From Leptodesmis sichuanensis A121 (GTDB lineage: Bacteria > Cyanobacteriota > Cyanobacteriia > Leptolyngbyales > Leptolyngbyaceae), in the NCBI RefSeq assembly GCF_021379005.1, contig NZ_CP075171.1, positions 2,356,001-2,420,000 on the forward strand: a DNA stretch of 64,000 bases, given 5' to 3'. Shown piece after piece: positions 18,904 through 29,300 of this stretch (position 1 is the stretch's first letter; every line of letters begins with the position of its first letter). The position numbers were made by a program, and so were the translations under genes. Below the pieces are notes generated by a model. It saw only the letters and a program-made list of their open reading frames with translations, was not told the origin of the DNA and ran no database searches.

Positions 18904-19401
18904 CTACGCCACAGAAGTCTTCAACGGAACATCCCGATAAGACTTGGCTGCCGCATCCAGAAGGGCTTCGGCAATTTCCAGATTGTAGGGGAAGGGTTGT
19001 TTCAGAGGGCGATAGTCGCGTGGATGGGCTGGGCCATGACGCAGCACTGAATTAATGGCGATGCAGGGGGCAGCCGTAAGGTTAATGCAGCCGTGAGGAA
19101 TGCCCGGTGGGATTCGCACCACACGGGGATCGCGATCGGTCAGCAACAAATATTGATAGCGACCATTTTGCAGAATCACCAGCACCACCTGTCCTTTAAT
19201 CACCACCAACTGATCCGTCTGAAAACGGTGCACGAAGAGATCTTCTACAGTATTGGGAGCAATATAAACCAGGTTTGTTTCATGGCTGGAAGGCAGACGA
19301 AATTCCTTTGTACTGGCTAAGTCAATAGGACAAATATCAATTCCCTCGGCTGGATGAATGCAGCACAAAGGTCTGATTTCAATCTGGTTTACTAAACCCA
19401 T
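18904..19401 (-). CDS. Cupin-fold protein related to dTDP-4-dehydrorhamnose 3,5-epimerase
   Basis: This protein of 165 residues has a double-stranded beta-helix pattern with FVHRFQTDQLVVIKGQ and RIPPGIPHGCINLT, the latter resembling the active-site strand of RmlC-like epimerases. The full catalytic set of RmlC is not clear, so it is better called an RmlC-like cupin than a true sugar epimerase. The frame opens at 19410, but AAGGA lies 8 nt before the ATG at 19401. No sugar-biosynthesis neighbours are present. Confidence 0.7.
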   Translation of the reverse strand: MGLVNQIEIRPLCCIHPAEGIDICPIDLASTKEFRLPSSHETNLVYIAPNTVEDLFVHRFQTDQLVVIKGQVVLVILQNGRYQYLLLTDRDPRVVRIPPGIPHGCINLTAAPCIAINSVLRHGPAHPRDYRPLKQPFPYNLEIAEALLDAAAKSYRDVPLKTSVA

Positions 19402-19631
19402 ATCGGTCATCCTTGCTGTGAAGAAGCGGTGTTTGTTAATGCCTAAAGGCGGTTAATCGGCAAATTTTCCATTGATTCGGCAGTTTTTCTAGGGGGAATT
19501 GTGTCTATATACACTGTGTTATCACTTACGATCCCCGCTCGTCCACTATCCCCAGTAGTAGGAAACTCTGTAATGAATTGCAATAAAAGTGACATTACCT
19601 GGCTGCAACCAGACCTGACACCATTGCCGCA

Positions 19632-20480
19632 TTAAAGTATGCCCGGAATAAAAGGTTGAAGGAGTAGGGCGATCGCAATCGCTACGATCGCTCCAATCAA
19701 GGTATTTAAGACATTCACCAGCTCATTCGTCAGCCAGTCAAACTGGTTCTGGAGAGTGGCTCCAATCAAACTTTCGGCATTGGTGGCAATAAAAGCGGCG
19801 ACCACACAAATCACGACTCCCCAAATTGAGATTAGACCTACAGCCCAACCCAGGAGTGCGATCGCGATCGAGGCGACAATTCCTGCCAGAGTTCCCTCCA
19901 GGCTGACGGCTCCCTCTGTCCCACGGGGCACGGCTTGTAATGTGGTGATTAAATAAGTCCGTTGGCCATACGCCTTGCCAATTTCACTGGCACAGGTATC
20001 GGCTAATTTAGTACTGAAGCTGGCAACATATCCCAGTAACAGGAGCGCTACCCAAAGAGCAGATGGGCTGGCTTGCGGAGAGAACGTCGTCAGGGCTAGA
20101 ACTCCCACCGCACACAACGCCCCGGTTAATGCTGATCCCCAGACATTCTCCGGCCCTCGTGCGCCCGATCGCTTTTCTGCAATCCCTTCTGCCTCTTTTT
20201 GTGCCATGCCAACTTTGGTCACGGCTGATCCCACCAGGAAGTAAAACATCACCACAGCATACCCCTGCCACCCCAGACACCCCCAGACGATCACCCCCAA
20301 GGCCCAGGCATGCAGCAGTCCGGCAGAAGTCAACAGTTTTTTGGGAGCCAACCAGGCGATCGCCCCCAGAACCGTATTCAAAGCCACTGCAATCAACCAG
20401 TGATTGAGCGAGGGTGTAGGGTAGAGAATGAGGGAGGAGGGAGGAGGGAGGAGGGAGGAGGGGATCAGGTGGAACAACAT
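19632..20480 (-). CDS. DUF92/TIGR00297 integral membrane protein (VTE6-like)
   Basis: The 282-residue protein has six or more hydrophobic helices and the DUF92 signatures GSALTGALCAVGVLA, STKLADTCASEIGKAYG and AVSLEGTLAG. Plant VTE6 and its cyanobacterial relatives in this family act as phytyl-phosphate kinases that recycle chlorophyll-derived phytol into tocopherol and phylloquinone; assigning that role here is inference. The first 20 or so codons fall in a CTCCTCC-type low-complexity tract, so the true start may lie further in, near NHWLIAVALN. Confidence 0.8.
   Translation of the reverse strand: MLFHLIPSSLLPPPSSLILYPTPSLNHWLIAVALNTVLGAIAWLAPKKLLTSAGLLHAWALGVIVWGCLGWQGYAVVMFYFLVGSAVTKVGMAQKEAEGIAEKRSGARGPENVWGSALTGALCAVGVLALTTFSPQASPSALWVALLLLGYVASFSTKLADTCASEIGKAYGQRTYLITTLQAVPRGTEGAVSLEGTLAGIVASIAIALLGWAVGLISIWGVVICVVAAFIATNAESLIGATLQNQFDWLTNELVNVLNTLIGAIVAIAIALLLQPFIPGIL
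20430..20462. repeat. GGAGGAG low-complexity tract
   Basis: The + strand repeats GGAGGAG/GGGAGGA about five times. It overlaps the predicted N-terminus of the DUF92 gene and makes its start uncertain. A C-rich, pyrimidine-biased stretch follows at about 20580-20690 before the VOC gene. Confidence 0.8.
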
Positions 20481-20693
20481 AGGCTTGGGTAGAGGACAAC
20501 CCCCCTATTCTGCCAGCGATTCCTCCCCGTAGAGCAGTGAATAGTGGATGGTGGATAGTGAGCAGTTTTAAGTTTTGAGTTTTCAGTTAACTACCCATCC
20601 ATCCCCCTATCCCCCTACTCCTCCACGCCTCTACCCCTCCGCCCGCTCACTTACCTCCATTCACCTTCCCCCATTCCCCATTCCCCACGCCCT

Positions 20694-21122
20694 ATGCATC
20701 CCACTCTCTTCCATCTCGCCTTCCCCGTTGGCAATATTCCTGATACCAAAGCCTTTTACGCCGAGGGATTGGGTTGCCGGGTGGGACGAGAAAATGCCAG
20801 GTCGGTCATTTTAGACCTGTATGGTCATCAACTGGTGGCCCATGTCACAGATGAACCACTGAAACCGCAACGAGGAGTCTATCCGCGTCACTTCGGGTTA
20901 ATTTTTACAGCAGAAGCGGACTGGGAAGCATTACTGGAACGGGCAAAAGAGCAGCATCTTTGTTTCTACCAACAGCCGAAGCGCCGCTTTCCAGGAACGG
21001 AGTTAGAACATCGCACCTTCTTTCTAGAAGATCCGTTCTACAATCTCCTGGAGTTCAAGTTTTATTGCCACCCGACGGCAATTTTTGAAGAACGGGAGTT
21101 TGTTCAGATTGGCGATCGCTAA
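20694..21122 (+). CDS. VOC (glyoxalase/dioxygenase) superfamily protein
   Basis: The 142-residue protein has two beta-alpha-beta-beta-beta modules: LFHLAFPVGNIPDTKAFYAE at the start, RHFGLIFTAEADWEALLERA in the middle, and FFLEDPFYNLLEFKFY at the end. Metal-ligand candidates are the early His, the middle His and the Glu of NLLEFK. Substrate is unknown. It stands alone, preceded by low-complexity sequence. Confidence 0.85.
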   Translation: MHPTLFHLAFPVGNIPDTKAFYAEGLGCRVGRENARSVILDLYGHQLVAHVTDEPLKPQRGVYPRHFGLIFTAEADWEALLERAKEQHLCFYQQPKRRFPGTELEHRTFFLEDPFYNLLEFKFYCHPTAIFEEREFVQIGDR

Positions 21123-21148
21123 CCTCTCACTGCCTAACCAATGGCGTT

Positions 21149-21772
21149 TCATTCACAGAACAGCAACCGCTCCTGTCTCAATGGTTCTGCTAAAGCCGTT
21201 GCTACAGCCTGAATTCCCAACGGATGAGTCACCATACCCGTGTGAGTCAGAATGGGAATCTGCACATTTTTGCCAATAGGAGTATGAGAACTGTGAGCCG
21301 GAAGAATCATCAGATCCAACGGTGTCCAGATGGAGGTGAAATTCAACTGCTCCAGCACAGCCATATCCTCATTCAATTCCTGGAGAAAAGAACTATTTGG
21401 ACGCATTTGCACACTGCCGAGACGGGATGAAGTATAAGCTGACAGTGTTCCTCGATGCGGGGAGGCGACGGTAATTAAGCGCTGCACTCGCTGGATTCCT
21501 CCTAATCGTTGCACGTAGTAGCGGCCAACGATACCACCCATACTGAAACCCACAACATCAAAGAGATCATTCGCGGGAAGGTGATTCGAGACAAACTCTG
21601 CTACTTGTTCAGCCAGAGGTTCCAGTCCAAAACTGGCATTCGCGGGTTGGAAATCCAGGCTGAAGACGGTATACCCTTGTTGATCGAGATGGGCGGCCAT
21701 ACGATCGAAAATAGTCTGAGTATCACCCAAGCCATGCAGCAACAGAACAGATTTTTCCAATTGTGGCGGCAT
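21149..21772 (-). CDS. Alpha/beta-hydrolase fold lipase/esterase-like protein
   Basis: The 207-residue cytosolic protein has LLLHGLGDTQ as the oxyanion strand and DVVGFSMGGIVGRYY with the nucleophile Ser in GFSMGG. VASPHRGT follows the helix, and a late Asp and His (LDLMILPAHSS, LTHTGM) are triad candidates. The pattern fits the triacylglycerol lipase/PGAP1-like group. A related but distinct hydrolase is encoded at 47344-48045. Confidence 0.85.
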   Translation of the reverse strand: MPPQLEKSVLLLHGLGDTQTIFDRMAAHLDQQGYTVFSLDFQPANASFGLEPLAEQVAEFVSNHLPANDLFDVVGFSMGGIVGRYYVQRLGGIQRVQRLITVASPHRGTLSAYTSSRLGSVQMRPNSSFLQELNEDMAVLEQLNFTSIWTPLDLMILPAHSSHTPIGKNVQIPILTHTGMVTHPLGIQAVATALAEPLRQERLLFCE

Positions 21773-22132
21773 TGTGCAGACGGACTGAGAAATTAGAAAT
21801 AGAGCAAATAAATGTAACAGTTACTCCTCATCTAATTGCTGAATTTGTGAAGAGCTGGGAGCAAGTAACTGTCAAAGTAACATTTAGTAAAGAAATGTAG
21901 ATGATTCTTGCTTGTGTTCCCAATAAACTCTCATAATCGGTGACGGGATCGATCAAGTTGCGATCGCTGTGATCTTAGCATCGGCAGCCTCATGCCTGGT
22001 AACTTGCGGAAGTTGATAGGCTAGTTATATCAGGTATTGGCATACGAACGTTTTAGAAACTCTGAGTGAGGGTTTTCCAAACATTTTGACTTGTAACGGG
22101 GTCAGTATCAGCGAACTTCAGGAGCAGTTCTA
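21773..22132. other. Intergenic region upstream of the 22133 gene
   Basis: This 360-bp stretch lies between divergently oriented genes. It contains GTAACAGTTACTC and, 50 bp later, AAGTAACTGTCAAAGTAAC, short related inverted motifs that may be regulatory. No ORF or RNA gene could be supported. Confidence 0.5.
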
Positions 22133-22648
22133 ATGAGTGGTCTAATTAATTTCATCAAAAGTTTATTCTCTGGAATTTTTGGGTTTTTCGGTGGTCTGCT
22201 AGGCGGTAAGAAAAAAACTGAAGCCCTTTCTGGAAGCGAAGCCAAACCCACCGCTAAGAAGGGCAATTCGGGTTTCTACTTAGAGTTAGATGAGTCTAAA
22301 GCTGGTGCAGCAGCACAGGCTGACTCTCCAGCCCCTGCCCAAACTACTAATGGTGCAACGGCTGAGGCTAAAGCAACTGAGGCCCAGCCTGCAAAAACTA
22401 GCCGGAAAGAAAAGTTGGCGGCTCTGGCTGAAGGGAAGCAACCTGCTGCAGCTACCCCAGCACCTGCTCAAGCACCAACGGCAAAACCCGCAGCAGCGAC
22501 CGCACCAGCACCGAAGCCTGCTACTTTTGAACCGGAAACGGAATTTGCCACCAAGTATCTGGTGACGAATGGCAGCAACAGCCGTCGCCGTCCCGGTGCC
22601 AATATGTCTACCTATCTGGACATGGCCCGTAAGATGAAAGTCGGCTAG
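22133..22648 (+). CDS. Conserved hypothetical protein with amphipathic N-terminus and Ala/Pro-rich linker
   Basis: This 171-residue protein starts with a Phe/Gly-rich hydrophobic helix (LINFIKSLFSGIFGFFGGLLGG) followed by KKK, suggesting peripheral or single-pass membrane association. A charged, Ala/Pro-rich disordered middle follows. The conserved C-terminal segment FATKYLVTNGSNSRRRPGANMSTYLDMARKM looks like the functional part. The ribosome binding site AGGAG is well placed. I know similar proteins only as cyanobacterial hypotheticals. A strong terminator follows. Confidence 0.75.
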   Translation: MSGLINFIKSLFSGIFGFFGGLLGGKKKTEALSGSEAKPTAKKGNSGFYLELDESKAGAAAQADSPAPAQTTNGATAEAKATEAQPAKTSRKEKLAALAEGKQPAAATPAPAQAPTAKPAAATAPAPKPATFEPETEFATKYLVTNGSNSRRRPGANMSTYLDMARKMKVG

Positions 22649-22750
22649 AAACCGAGAATGGACATGGCGTAGGGGCACGGTATTCGACAAGTAATCTTAA
22701 CTGATACCCAAGAATTATTGTCCGAATGCTGCGCCTTTATTAATTGTGTT

Positions 22751-22782
22751 AGGAGTGTGATCTATAGCACTCCTATTTTTTT
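22751..22782 (+). terminator. Rho-independent terminator
   Basis: AGGAGTG pairs perfectly with CACTCCT across a 10-nt loop and is followed by ATTTTTTT. It ends the transcript of the 22133 gene and reaches the stop codon of the converging TPR gene. Confidence 0.88.
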
Positions 22783-23855
22783 GCGATCGCACGGGAGCGT
22801 TGCAGGAAGGCCAGACTGCTGTACAGATGAAAGGCAGTATCCAGGTAACAATCCGTTGATCGCGCCAGGTGAATGTGAGATGCGATGCGATCGAGAACAA
22901 CGGTAAAGTCTTCTGTGGTTTCAGCAAATGGGGTGAACAGGGACTGGATTGGAGTTTCAGGAAGCTGCTGATTTAGCCCTGCGCTCAACTCGTTCCAGTA
23001 TTGGCGAATCGTGTCGTGATGGACATTGGCCGATACGCCCTGATGAAAGGCGTACTGACTATCCACCAACCGCAAAATGCACTGCCGATTGATCAGATGC
23101 AGGTCGCAGACGTGAACGTAATCCTCAACGTGTTCTTTCCACTCCAGGCGATCGCGATAGCCCAAATCTACCACCTGCCCAAAAATCGGTAATAATCCCT
23201 CCACTCGCTGCCCCACCTCTGACCAGTTAAAAGATAGTAATCCAGACTGATTGGCATCATTGAAACAAACGACAGAAGCCGTCGGCACAAAGGTTTGGAA
23301 GTAATGGATGCGAAAAACTTGAATCGCTTGCAATTCGGAGAGGGATGCCCAAAAAACCGGAATTTCCGACTGCAGGAGTTCCTGGCCATACACCTGTAAC
23401 TCCCCAATAGACCCACAGCGATACAGCCGCCAGCCCCGACTGGGCAACAGTCCTCGTGCCGTATACGCATCGATTTTCATAATCTGGGCAAAGCGCTGGA
23501 CGATCGCATTCCGGTTCTCTCCCGCTACCGCTTCCAGAATCATCACTCCCGGTTCCTGGCTGGACGCATCCGCAGTCGCCTGCGCGATCGCCTGTTGTCG
23601 TCGCTCCTTCTCTGCCTCCTCCAATCGTTGTAAGCCCTGCCGTGCTTGTGCCATCAGCTTGGGATTGGCACTCTGCCGCAACAGTTGACGGTAGATATTC
23701 TCCGCCGCACTCGCCTTCCCCGATACCTCCTGCAACCGCGCCACATAAAACTGCACCCACGGATCCTGAGGCGACTGTTTGAGCAATTCTTTTAATAATT
23801 GAGCCGCTGTTCGATAATCCTGGCGATCGAAGGCCGCGATAACTGATTCCAACAT
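22773..23855 (-). CDS. Tetratricopeptide-repeat protein
   Basis: The 360-residue protein begins with TPR-like helices (residues 1-95: DRQDYRTAAQLLKELLKQSPQDPWVQFYVARL and SAAENIYRQLLRQS). A charged linker follows, then a conserved region of about 250 residues unique to cyanobacteria, containing YTARGLLPSRGWRLYRCG and FQTFVPTASVVCFND. No signal peptide is present. The C-terminal region has no function known to me. Convergent with the 22133 gene. Confidence 0.75.
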   Translation of the reverse strand: MLESVIAAFDRQDYRTAAQLLKELLKQSPQDPWVQFYVARLQEVSGKASAAENIYRQLLRQSANPKLMAQARQGLQRLEEAEKERRQQAIAQATADASSQEPGVMILEAVAGENRNAIVQRFAQIMKIDAYTARGLLPSRGWRLYRCGSIGELQVYGQELLQSEIPVFWASLSELQAIQVFRIHYFQTFVPTASVVCFNDANQSGLLSFNWSEVGQRVEGLLPIFGQVVDLGYRDRLEWKEHVEDYVHVCDLHLINRQCILRLVDSQYAFHQGVSANVHHDTIRQYWNELSAGLNQQLPETPIQSLFTPFAETTEDFTVVLDRIASHIHLARSTDCYLDTAFHLYSSLAFLQRSRAIAKK

Positions 23856-23865
23856 GGGAGTAAAG

Positions 23866-23941
23866 AGTTTTAAGTTCTCAATTTTAAGTTTTAAGTTCTG
23901 GATTGACTCGACTTAAAACTCAAAACTTAAAACTCAGAACT
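23866..23941. repeat. Short AAGTTTT-type inverted and tandem repeats
   Basis: TTTTAAGTT occurs repeatedly on the left, and ACTTAAAACTCAAAACTTAA follows on the right, forming a long imperfect hairpin of AT-rich heptamer-like units. A related TTTTAAGTTTTGAGTTTT occurs at about 20565. This is a low-complexity intergenic repeat type common in cyanobacteria. Confidence 0.7.
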
Positions 23942-23960
23942 TTCTTGATTGATACTGCTC

Positions 23961-25220
23961 TTAAATTGGAAACCCTAACGCTTTCAGGATCAGAGGCAAT
24001 AACTTACTGCAAGCTTCGACCAGTTTAGCGGTGTCGGGCAAACTGTTGAGTGTCGCGTCAAAAATCTTTTTGGCTTTTCGCACCAATTCTTCTTTCTGTG
24101 CGGGTTCTTCCGTTTGCTGGGCAACGGCCAGGTTTTTCACCTCTTCCAGCAGCTTGGCTTTGTCGGGATCGGGAAGATCAGGATCGGTGGCGATCGCGTC
24201 TTTCAACTCGGTTAACAACATCGGTGTCCGGCGGCACGCTGACCCGCACCACAACCACGCCATCGCCTTTGTTCTCAATCCTTTGAATTTCTAACGGGGT
24301 ATTTTCGTTTTCCACCTGTACCTGGTTGAAGGCAGCGACAAAGGCTTTCCAGTCCACCCCGTTGTGGAAGATTAAATCCACAGTGCTGAGGACTTCTTGA
24401 AACAGTTTCGTGAATTCGCTCGGTGCAAAATCGCCACTACTGGGACGACGTTCCTGTTGGTGGCGCAACAGATAGACATACTGGCAATCCACGTCATCTA
24501 AAACCGTGTTGCTGTCAATATTCCAGGCTTCCAGACAGGCTCCCGTCATTGTTGCCCCGGTGAAATCCGTATGTAAAACCAGGGATTCAGCCAAGTTGGC
24601 ATTTTTGAGATTGGCATGGCGTAGGGTAGCACAACTCAAATCTGCCCAGGTGAGATCGACTCCTTCCAGATTCACCCCATCCAGGTTGGCAGCCCGCAGA
24701 TTGGCATCGACATAGGATTTGCCAGAACCATTATGGGTGACCAGTAATTCCCGCACTGCCGGATTCGCCAGAATGGAATTGCCAAGTCGAGCGCGATCGA
24801 GCTTTTGAGCATTCTGCCAGTTGACCCATTCCAGGATAGTTTGGCGTTGTTTGGTGAAATGAGAGTTGGTGCGGTTGAGGAAGGCATAACCGAAATTGGC
24901 ACGGGTGAGATCGGCACCGCAAAAAGAGGTACCACCTAGCGCACCAAAAGCAACCCAATGCTGCGAATGATGGCAAACCTTTCTTCACCTTTGAGCGCAA
25001 GACAACTACAGTAAAGACCGAGGAGTAAACTCGCGACAGTGACAGCGATAGCGACAGTACCGGCGATAGCACCAGCGACAACACCACCGACAGCACCAGC
25101 GATAGCACCAGCGACAACACCAGCAACAAGACTGGCGAAAGCGAAGGCGAAAGCACCAGCGAAAGCAAAAGCAAAAGCGCTAGCGAAAGCGACACCGAAA
25201 GCGATAGCTATCTTCTTCAC
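23961..25220 (-). pseudogene. Pentapeptide-repeat membrane protein, broken by frameshifts
   Basis: Three consecutive pieces in different frames match one cyanobacterial architecture. From 25220 comes a low-complexity Ala/Gly/Val/Phe transmembrane region ending ALKGEERFAIIRSIG. Then, in another frame, VAFGALGGTSFCGADLTRANF leads into LDRARLGNS, VRELLVTHNGSGKSYVDANLRAANLDGVNL and more pentapeptide repeats (to about 24215). In a third frame, LLTELKDAIATDPDLPDPDKAKLLEEV runs to the C-terminus at 23961. The first break is explained by one missing G in the run CCC at 24954-24956. The usual N-terminal pentapeptide block is also missing, since rsmE starts just upstream. Confidence 0.75.
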
Positions 25221-25235
25221 AGTGTTGCCTTAGTG

Positions 25236-26000
25236 TCAGCCCGCCTCCTCGTTCAAGGAACTTTCCAACACCGCAGCAATTAACGAAAGGGCGACAACTG
25301 GGGCGGTAACGGTGCGAAGAATACGATCGCCCAGTGAAACAGGTTGGTAGCCTGTGGCAATCGCTCTCTCAACCTCAACCTCAGTCCAGCCACCTTCGGG
25401 GCCGATCGCAACGGTGAGGGAGAGAAGGGGAGAGAGGGGGAGGCTGTGGAGACAATCCAAGAGATGAGGAGCAGTGTGGCGAGTGACACAGAGGTAGTGA
25501 GGAGAGACAGACAATTCAGTGGTGGGTAGAGTGTTCAAGTGTTCTTGAAAGGAAATCGGTTCCTGGATGGTGGGAACAATTTGGCGTTCCGATTGTTCGG
25601 CGGCTTCTTGAGCGATGCGTCGCCAGCGTTCCAGTTTTTGCAGACTGGGATGGAGCAGGGTGCGATCGCTGATCACCGGAGCAATGCAACTCACTCCCAG
25701 TTCCGTCACCTGCCGGACTACCTCGTCAAAGGCATTACCTTTCGGCAAGGCCATGACCAGAGTGATCGCGATCGGAAGTTCGGTTTGGCATGCGATCGCC
25801 TCCAGAATTTCGGCTTGCAGGTCTGCATGGGAAGGATGAACCAGTTGCACAAGCCAGGAATAACCCTGACCATCCATCACAATCACGCGATCGCCCTCCT
25901 GCAAGCGCAAAACCCGGCTCAAATAATGCCGTTGTTCAGCGGTGAAATAAACCACGGGCGGCACAATTTGAGTCGGATTGACAACAATCCGTTGCAACAT
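25236..26000 (-). CDS. rsmE: 16S rRNA m3U1498 methyltransferase
   Basis: RsmE is a SPOUT-class methyltransferase that methylates N3 of U1498 in helix 44 of 16S rRNA using SAM. The 254-residue protein has the N-terminal PUA-like region (HYLSRVLRLQEGDRVIVMDGQG) and the C-terminal knot motifs VAIGPEGGWTEVEVE and LGDRILRTVTAPVVALS, which form the SAM pocket. Length is standard. GGAGAGGTG precedes the ATG. The broken pentapeptide gene follows 15 bp downstream. Confidence 0.96.
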   Translation of the reverse strand: MLQRIVVNPTQIVPPVVYFTAEQRHYLSRVLRLQEGDRVIVMDGQGYSWLVQLVHPSHADLQAEILEAIACQTELPIAITLVMALPKGNAFDEVVRQVTELGVSCIAPVISDRTLLHPSLQKLERWRRIAQEAAEQSERQIVPTIQEPISFQEHLNTLPTTELSVSPHYLCVTRHTAPHLLDCLHSLPLSPLLSLTVAIGPEGGWTEVEVERAIATGYQPVSLGDRILRTVTAPVVALSLIAAVLESSLNEEAG

Positions 26001-26064
26001 GGCTCACCTCTCCTGGCGAGCTTGTAGTGGATATGCATCTTTAGCTTCGTTGATTGGTCTGACC

Positions 26065-26273
26065 GGGGGACTTCCCCCCGGCCCCCCGCTTTGTGGGATC
26101 CTAGCTCCCCCACACCCCCCGCAAGGTGCTGATTGTTCCATTTAGAGTCTCTCGTAAGTCACTCCAATTTTGGTGTACCACAGACTTTTACTCCCACAAT
26201 TAGTCCCTTCTGGAGGGGGTTCGGGGGACGCAGCAGTCCCCTGAATTCGGGGTTTGGGGGCTGTCCCCCAAGG
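26065..26273. repeat. G/C-tract inverted-repeat intergenic element
   Basis: About 210 bp bounded by GGGGGACTTCCCCCC on the left and TTTGGGGGCTGTCCCCCAA on the right. The right end in reverse complement (TGGGGGACAGCCCCC) resembles the left end, and both sides continue with further G/C-tract similarity. Perfect hairpins include TTGGGGG/CCCCCAA at 26255-26272 and GGGGAC/GTCCCC at 26224-26240. No ORF is present. It looks like a non-autonomous repeat, and its hairpins may also terminate the leftward gltB transcript. Confidence 0.6.
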
Positions 26274-26317
26274 ATTGAATTTGGCAAAACTAACCGTACA
26301 CAGTAGTACCCATCAGA

Positions 26318-29300
26318 CTAAATCGCTGGACTCAAGACCCGGTCTGCTGCAGTTTCTGGATTGACCTCAGGCGAATCTTTCTCAGAAGCGGGAACCAGTT
26401 GCCAGAATTTGGGCAGATATTCTGACCAGTTCTCCAGAATCTGTTTCGCTTTGGGACTGCAGGTGCGATCGTAATGGGTCTGAATCAGATCCTTCAACTG
26501 CTGTTCTCCAACGGGAGACACAATCCGTTGCGGTTTAGCATTCTCTGGGTTGACCTTAATTTGGAAACTGCCATCTTCATCCAGGAAGTAAGCCAGTCCC
26601 CCGGTCATCCCAGCACCCACATTGCGGCCTGTTTTACCCAGAACCACAATCACGCCACCCGTCATGTATTCGCAGCAGTGGTCGCCTGCACCTTCAATGA
26701 CAGCCTGGGCTTGAGAGTTGCGAACCCCAAACCGTTCTCCCGCCTGTCCCGCCGCATACAGCGTACCACCCGTTGCCCCATAGAGACAGGTGTTGCCGAG
26801 AATGACATTTTCCGAAGGTTGATAGGTTGCAGCAGCAGGAGGCACGATGACAATTTCGCCACCATGCATTCCTTTACCCACGTAGTCGTTGGCTTCCCCT
26901 TCCAATCTGAGGGTCAGACCGGGCAGGTTAAAGGCCCCAAAGCTCTGACCAACGGCTCCGGTGCAGTTGAGCGTAATTTGCCCACTGAATCCGTTGTTGC
27001 CGTATTGCTTGGCGATCGCCCCGGCTAACCGGGCACCGATCGTGCGATCGGTATTGACGACCTTCACAGCTTTGGTGACAGTTCCCTGCTGGGCGATCGC
27101 GGCTTGAATGTCGGGATCGGCTAATAGTTCATCATCCAGCACAGGACCATTGCTATGCACCTCTTCATGGATCAACCAGGAGCGATCGCTGCGAGTATCC
27201 GGTAGCTTGGTCAAACAATCCAGATTCAGGCTTTGGGTCTTAGCGAGTTTGACCCCTTTCCGCATTTTTAACAGGTCAGCCCGCCCAATCACCTCGTTCA
27301 GGGTACGATAGCCCAATCGGGCCAGCAGCGATCGCACTTCTTCCGCCACAAACAGGAAGAAATTCACCACATATTCGGGAATGCCCGTAAAACGTTTCCG
27401 CAGTTCCTCCTTCTGGCTGGCCACTCCGACCGGACAGTTGTTGGTGTGGCAGATGCGGGCCATGATACAACCCTCCGCGATCATGGCGATCGAGCCAAAG
27501 CCAAACTCTTCGCCACCCATCAGGGCTGCCATCATCACATCCCATCCGGTTCTTAAACCACCGTCTACCCGGAGGATGACCCGATCGCGCAGTTGATTTT
27601 GCATCAGCACCCGATGAACTTCGGTTAATCCCAATTCCCAGGGGCTACCCGCGTGTTTGATGGAACTCAAGGGAGAAGCCCCCGTGCCGCCTTCATGTCC
27701 CGAAATTTGAATAATATCGGCATTGGCTTTGGCAACTCCAGCGGCGATCGTTCCAATCCCCACTTCCGCTACCAGTTTCACGGATACTTGAGCCTGGGGA
27801 TTGATCTGGTGCAGGTCGAAGATCAGTTGGGCCAGATCTTCGATCGAATAAATATCGTGATGGGGAGGGGGGGAAATCAGGGTTACTCCCGGTTTGGAGC
27901 GCCGCAGCATGGCAATGTAAGGACTCACCTTGGTGCCAGGAAGTTGTCCCCCTTCGCCGGGTTTCGCGCCCTGAGCCAGTTTGATCTCCAGTTGTTGGGC
28001 ATTCATTAAGTATTCTGGAGTGACACCAAATCGACCGGAGGCAATTTGCTTAATCGCAGAACTAGCAGTGTCCCCATTTTTCAGTCCTTTCAAATGGGGC
28101 AAGGTAGGAGACAGTCCAGCACTATCCACATCGGTCAGGGGCTTAAACCGAATTGGATCCTCACCGCCTTCACCAGAGTTGGATCTGCCGCCCAATCGGT
28201 TCATCGCGATCGCCAGCGTTTCGTGAGCCTCACGGGAAAGGGCACCCAGAGACATACCCCCGGTACAAAAACGCTTGACAATCTCCGTGGCGGGTTCTAC
28301 TTCTTCCAGGGGAATGGAGGGACGATCGCTCTTGAAGTCTAATAAGTCCCGGAGAGCGGTTAGGGGCCGATTTTCCATGTACCGCTTATACAGTTCGTAA
28401 TGATCGTAGGACTTTTCCTCTACGGCCTTATGCAGGTACTTGGACATTTCCGGGCTGTTGATGTGATATTCCCCGCCGGGACGATAGTTAACAAAGCCAA
28501 AGTTTTCCAGTTTCTTGATCGTCAGTTCTGGGAAGGCGCGGCTGTGGATGGCAAGAATTTCATGGGCCAGGTCAGCCACAGTCAGTCCACCCAGACGGGA
28601 TGCAGTGCCTATAAAGCCAAGCGACAGAAGATCGGAACCAATCCCGATCGCTTCAAAAATTTGCGCTCCCTGATAGCTGGACAGCAGAGATATCCCCATC
28701 TTGGACAGAATCTTCAGCAGGCCATCTTCGATCGACTTGCGGTAGTTAATCTCGGCCATCTCCAGGGAAATGGCTTTCAGCTTGCCTCGCTCCATGAAGC
28801 TCTGAGTCTTGGGATCCGCCCACCACTGACGCACGGTTTCCAGGGCCAAGTAGGGACACACGGCACTAGCTCCGAAGCCAGTCAGACAGGCAAAATGGTG
28901 GGTACTCCAGCACTGAGCCGTGTCCACCACTAGCGAAGCTTTCATCCGCAATCCCTGACGAATCAGGTGATGGTGCACGGCTCCCACGGCCAGCAGTGGT
29001 GGAATGTAGCTGTATTCAGCACTGACGAAAGCCGGACTACCATCAGAGGCAACCCGATCGCTGAGAATCAGAATCTTTTCCCCGTCTCGTACGGCGGCGG
29101 CGGCCTTTTGGCACAGTTCTTTGACGGCCTGGTGTAATCCATCCGGGCCGCTGGCAATCGCAAACAGAGTTGATAAATCAGCGGTGGCAAATCCTGACTG
29201 CCGGATCTGCTCCAGGTCTGCGTCATTCAGAACTGGGGATTCCAGCTTCAATAAGTGAGCGAATTCTGGTTTTTCTTCCAGAATGTTGCCCCGCTCTCCC

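Noticed and set aside
21800-21830. ACTCCTCATC, similar to the core of the Yfr1 RNA
   Set aside because: The invariant ACTCCTCACAC is not matched and the flanking hairpins are missing.
24731-25195. 154-residue Leu/Ser-rich ORF
   Set aside because: Alternate frame of the Ala/Gly/Val low-complexity membrane region of the broken pentapeptide gene.
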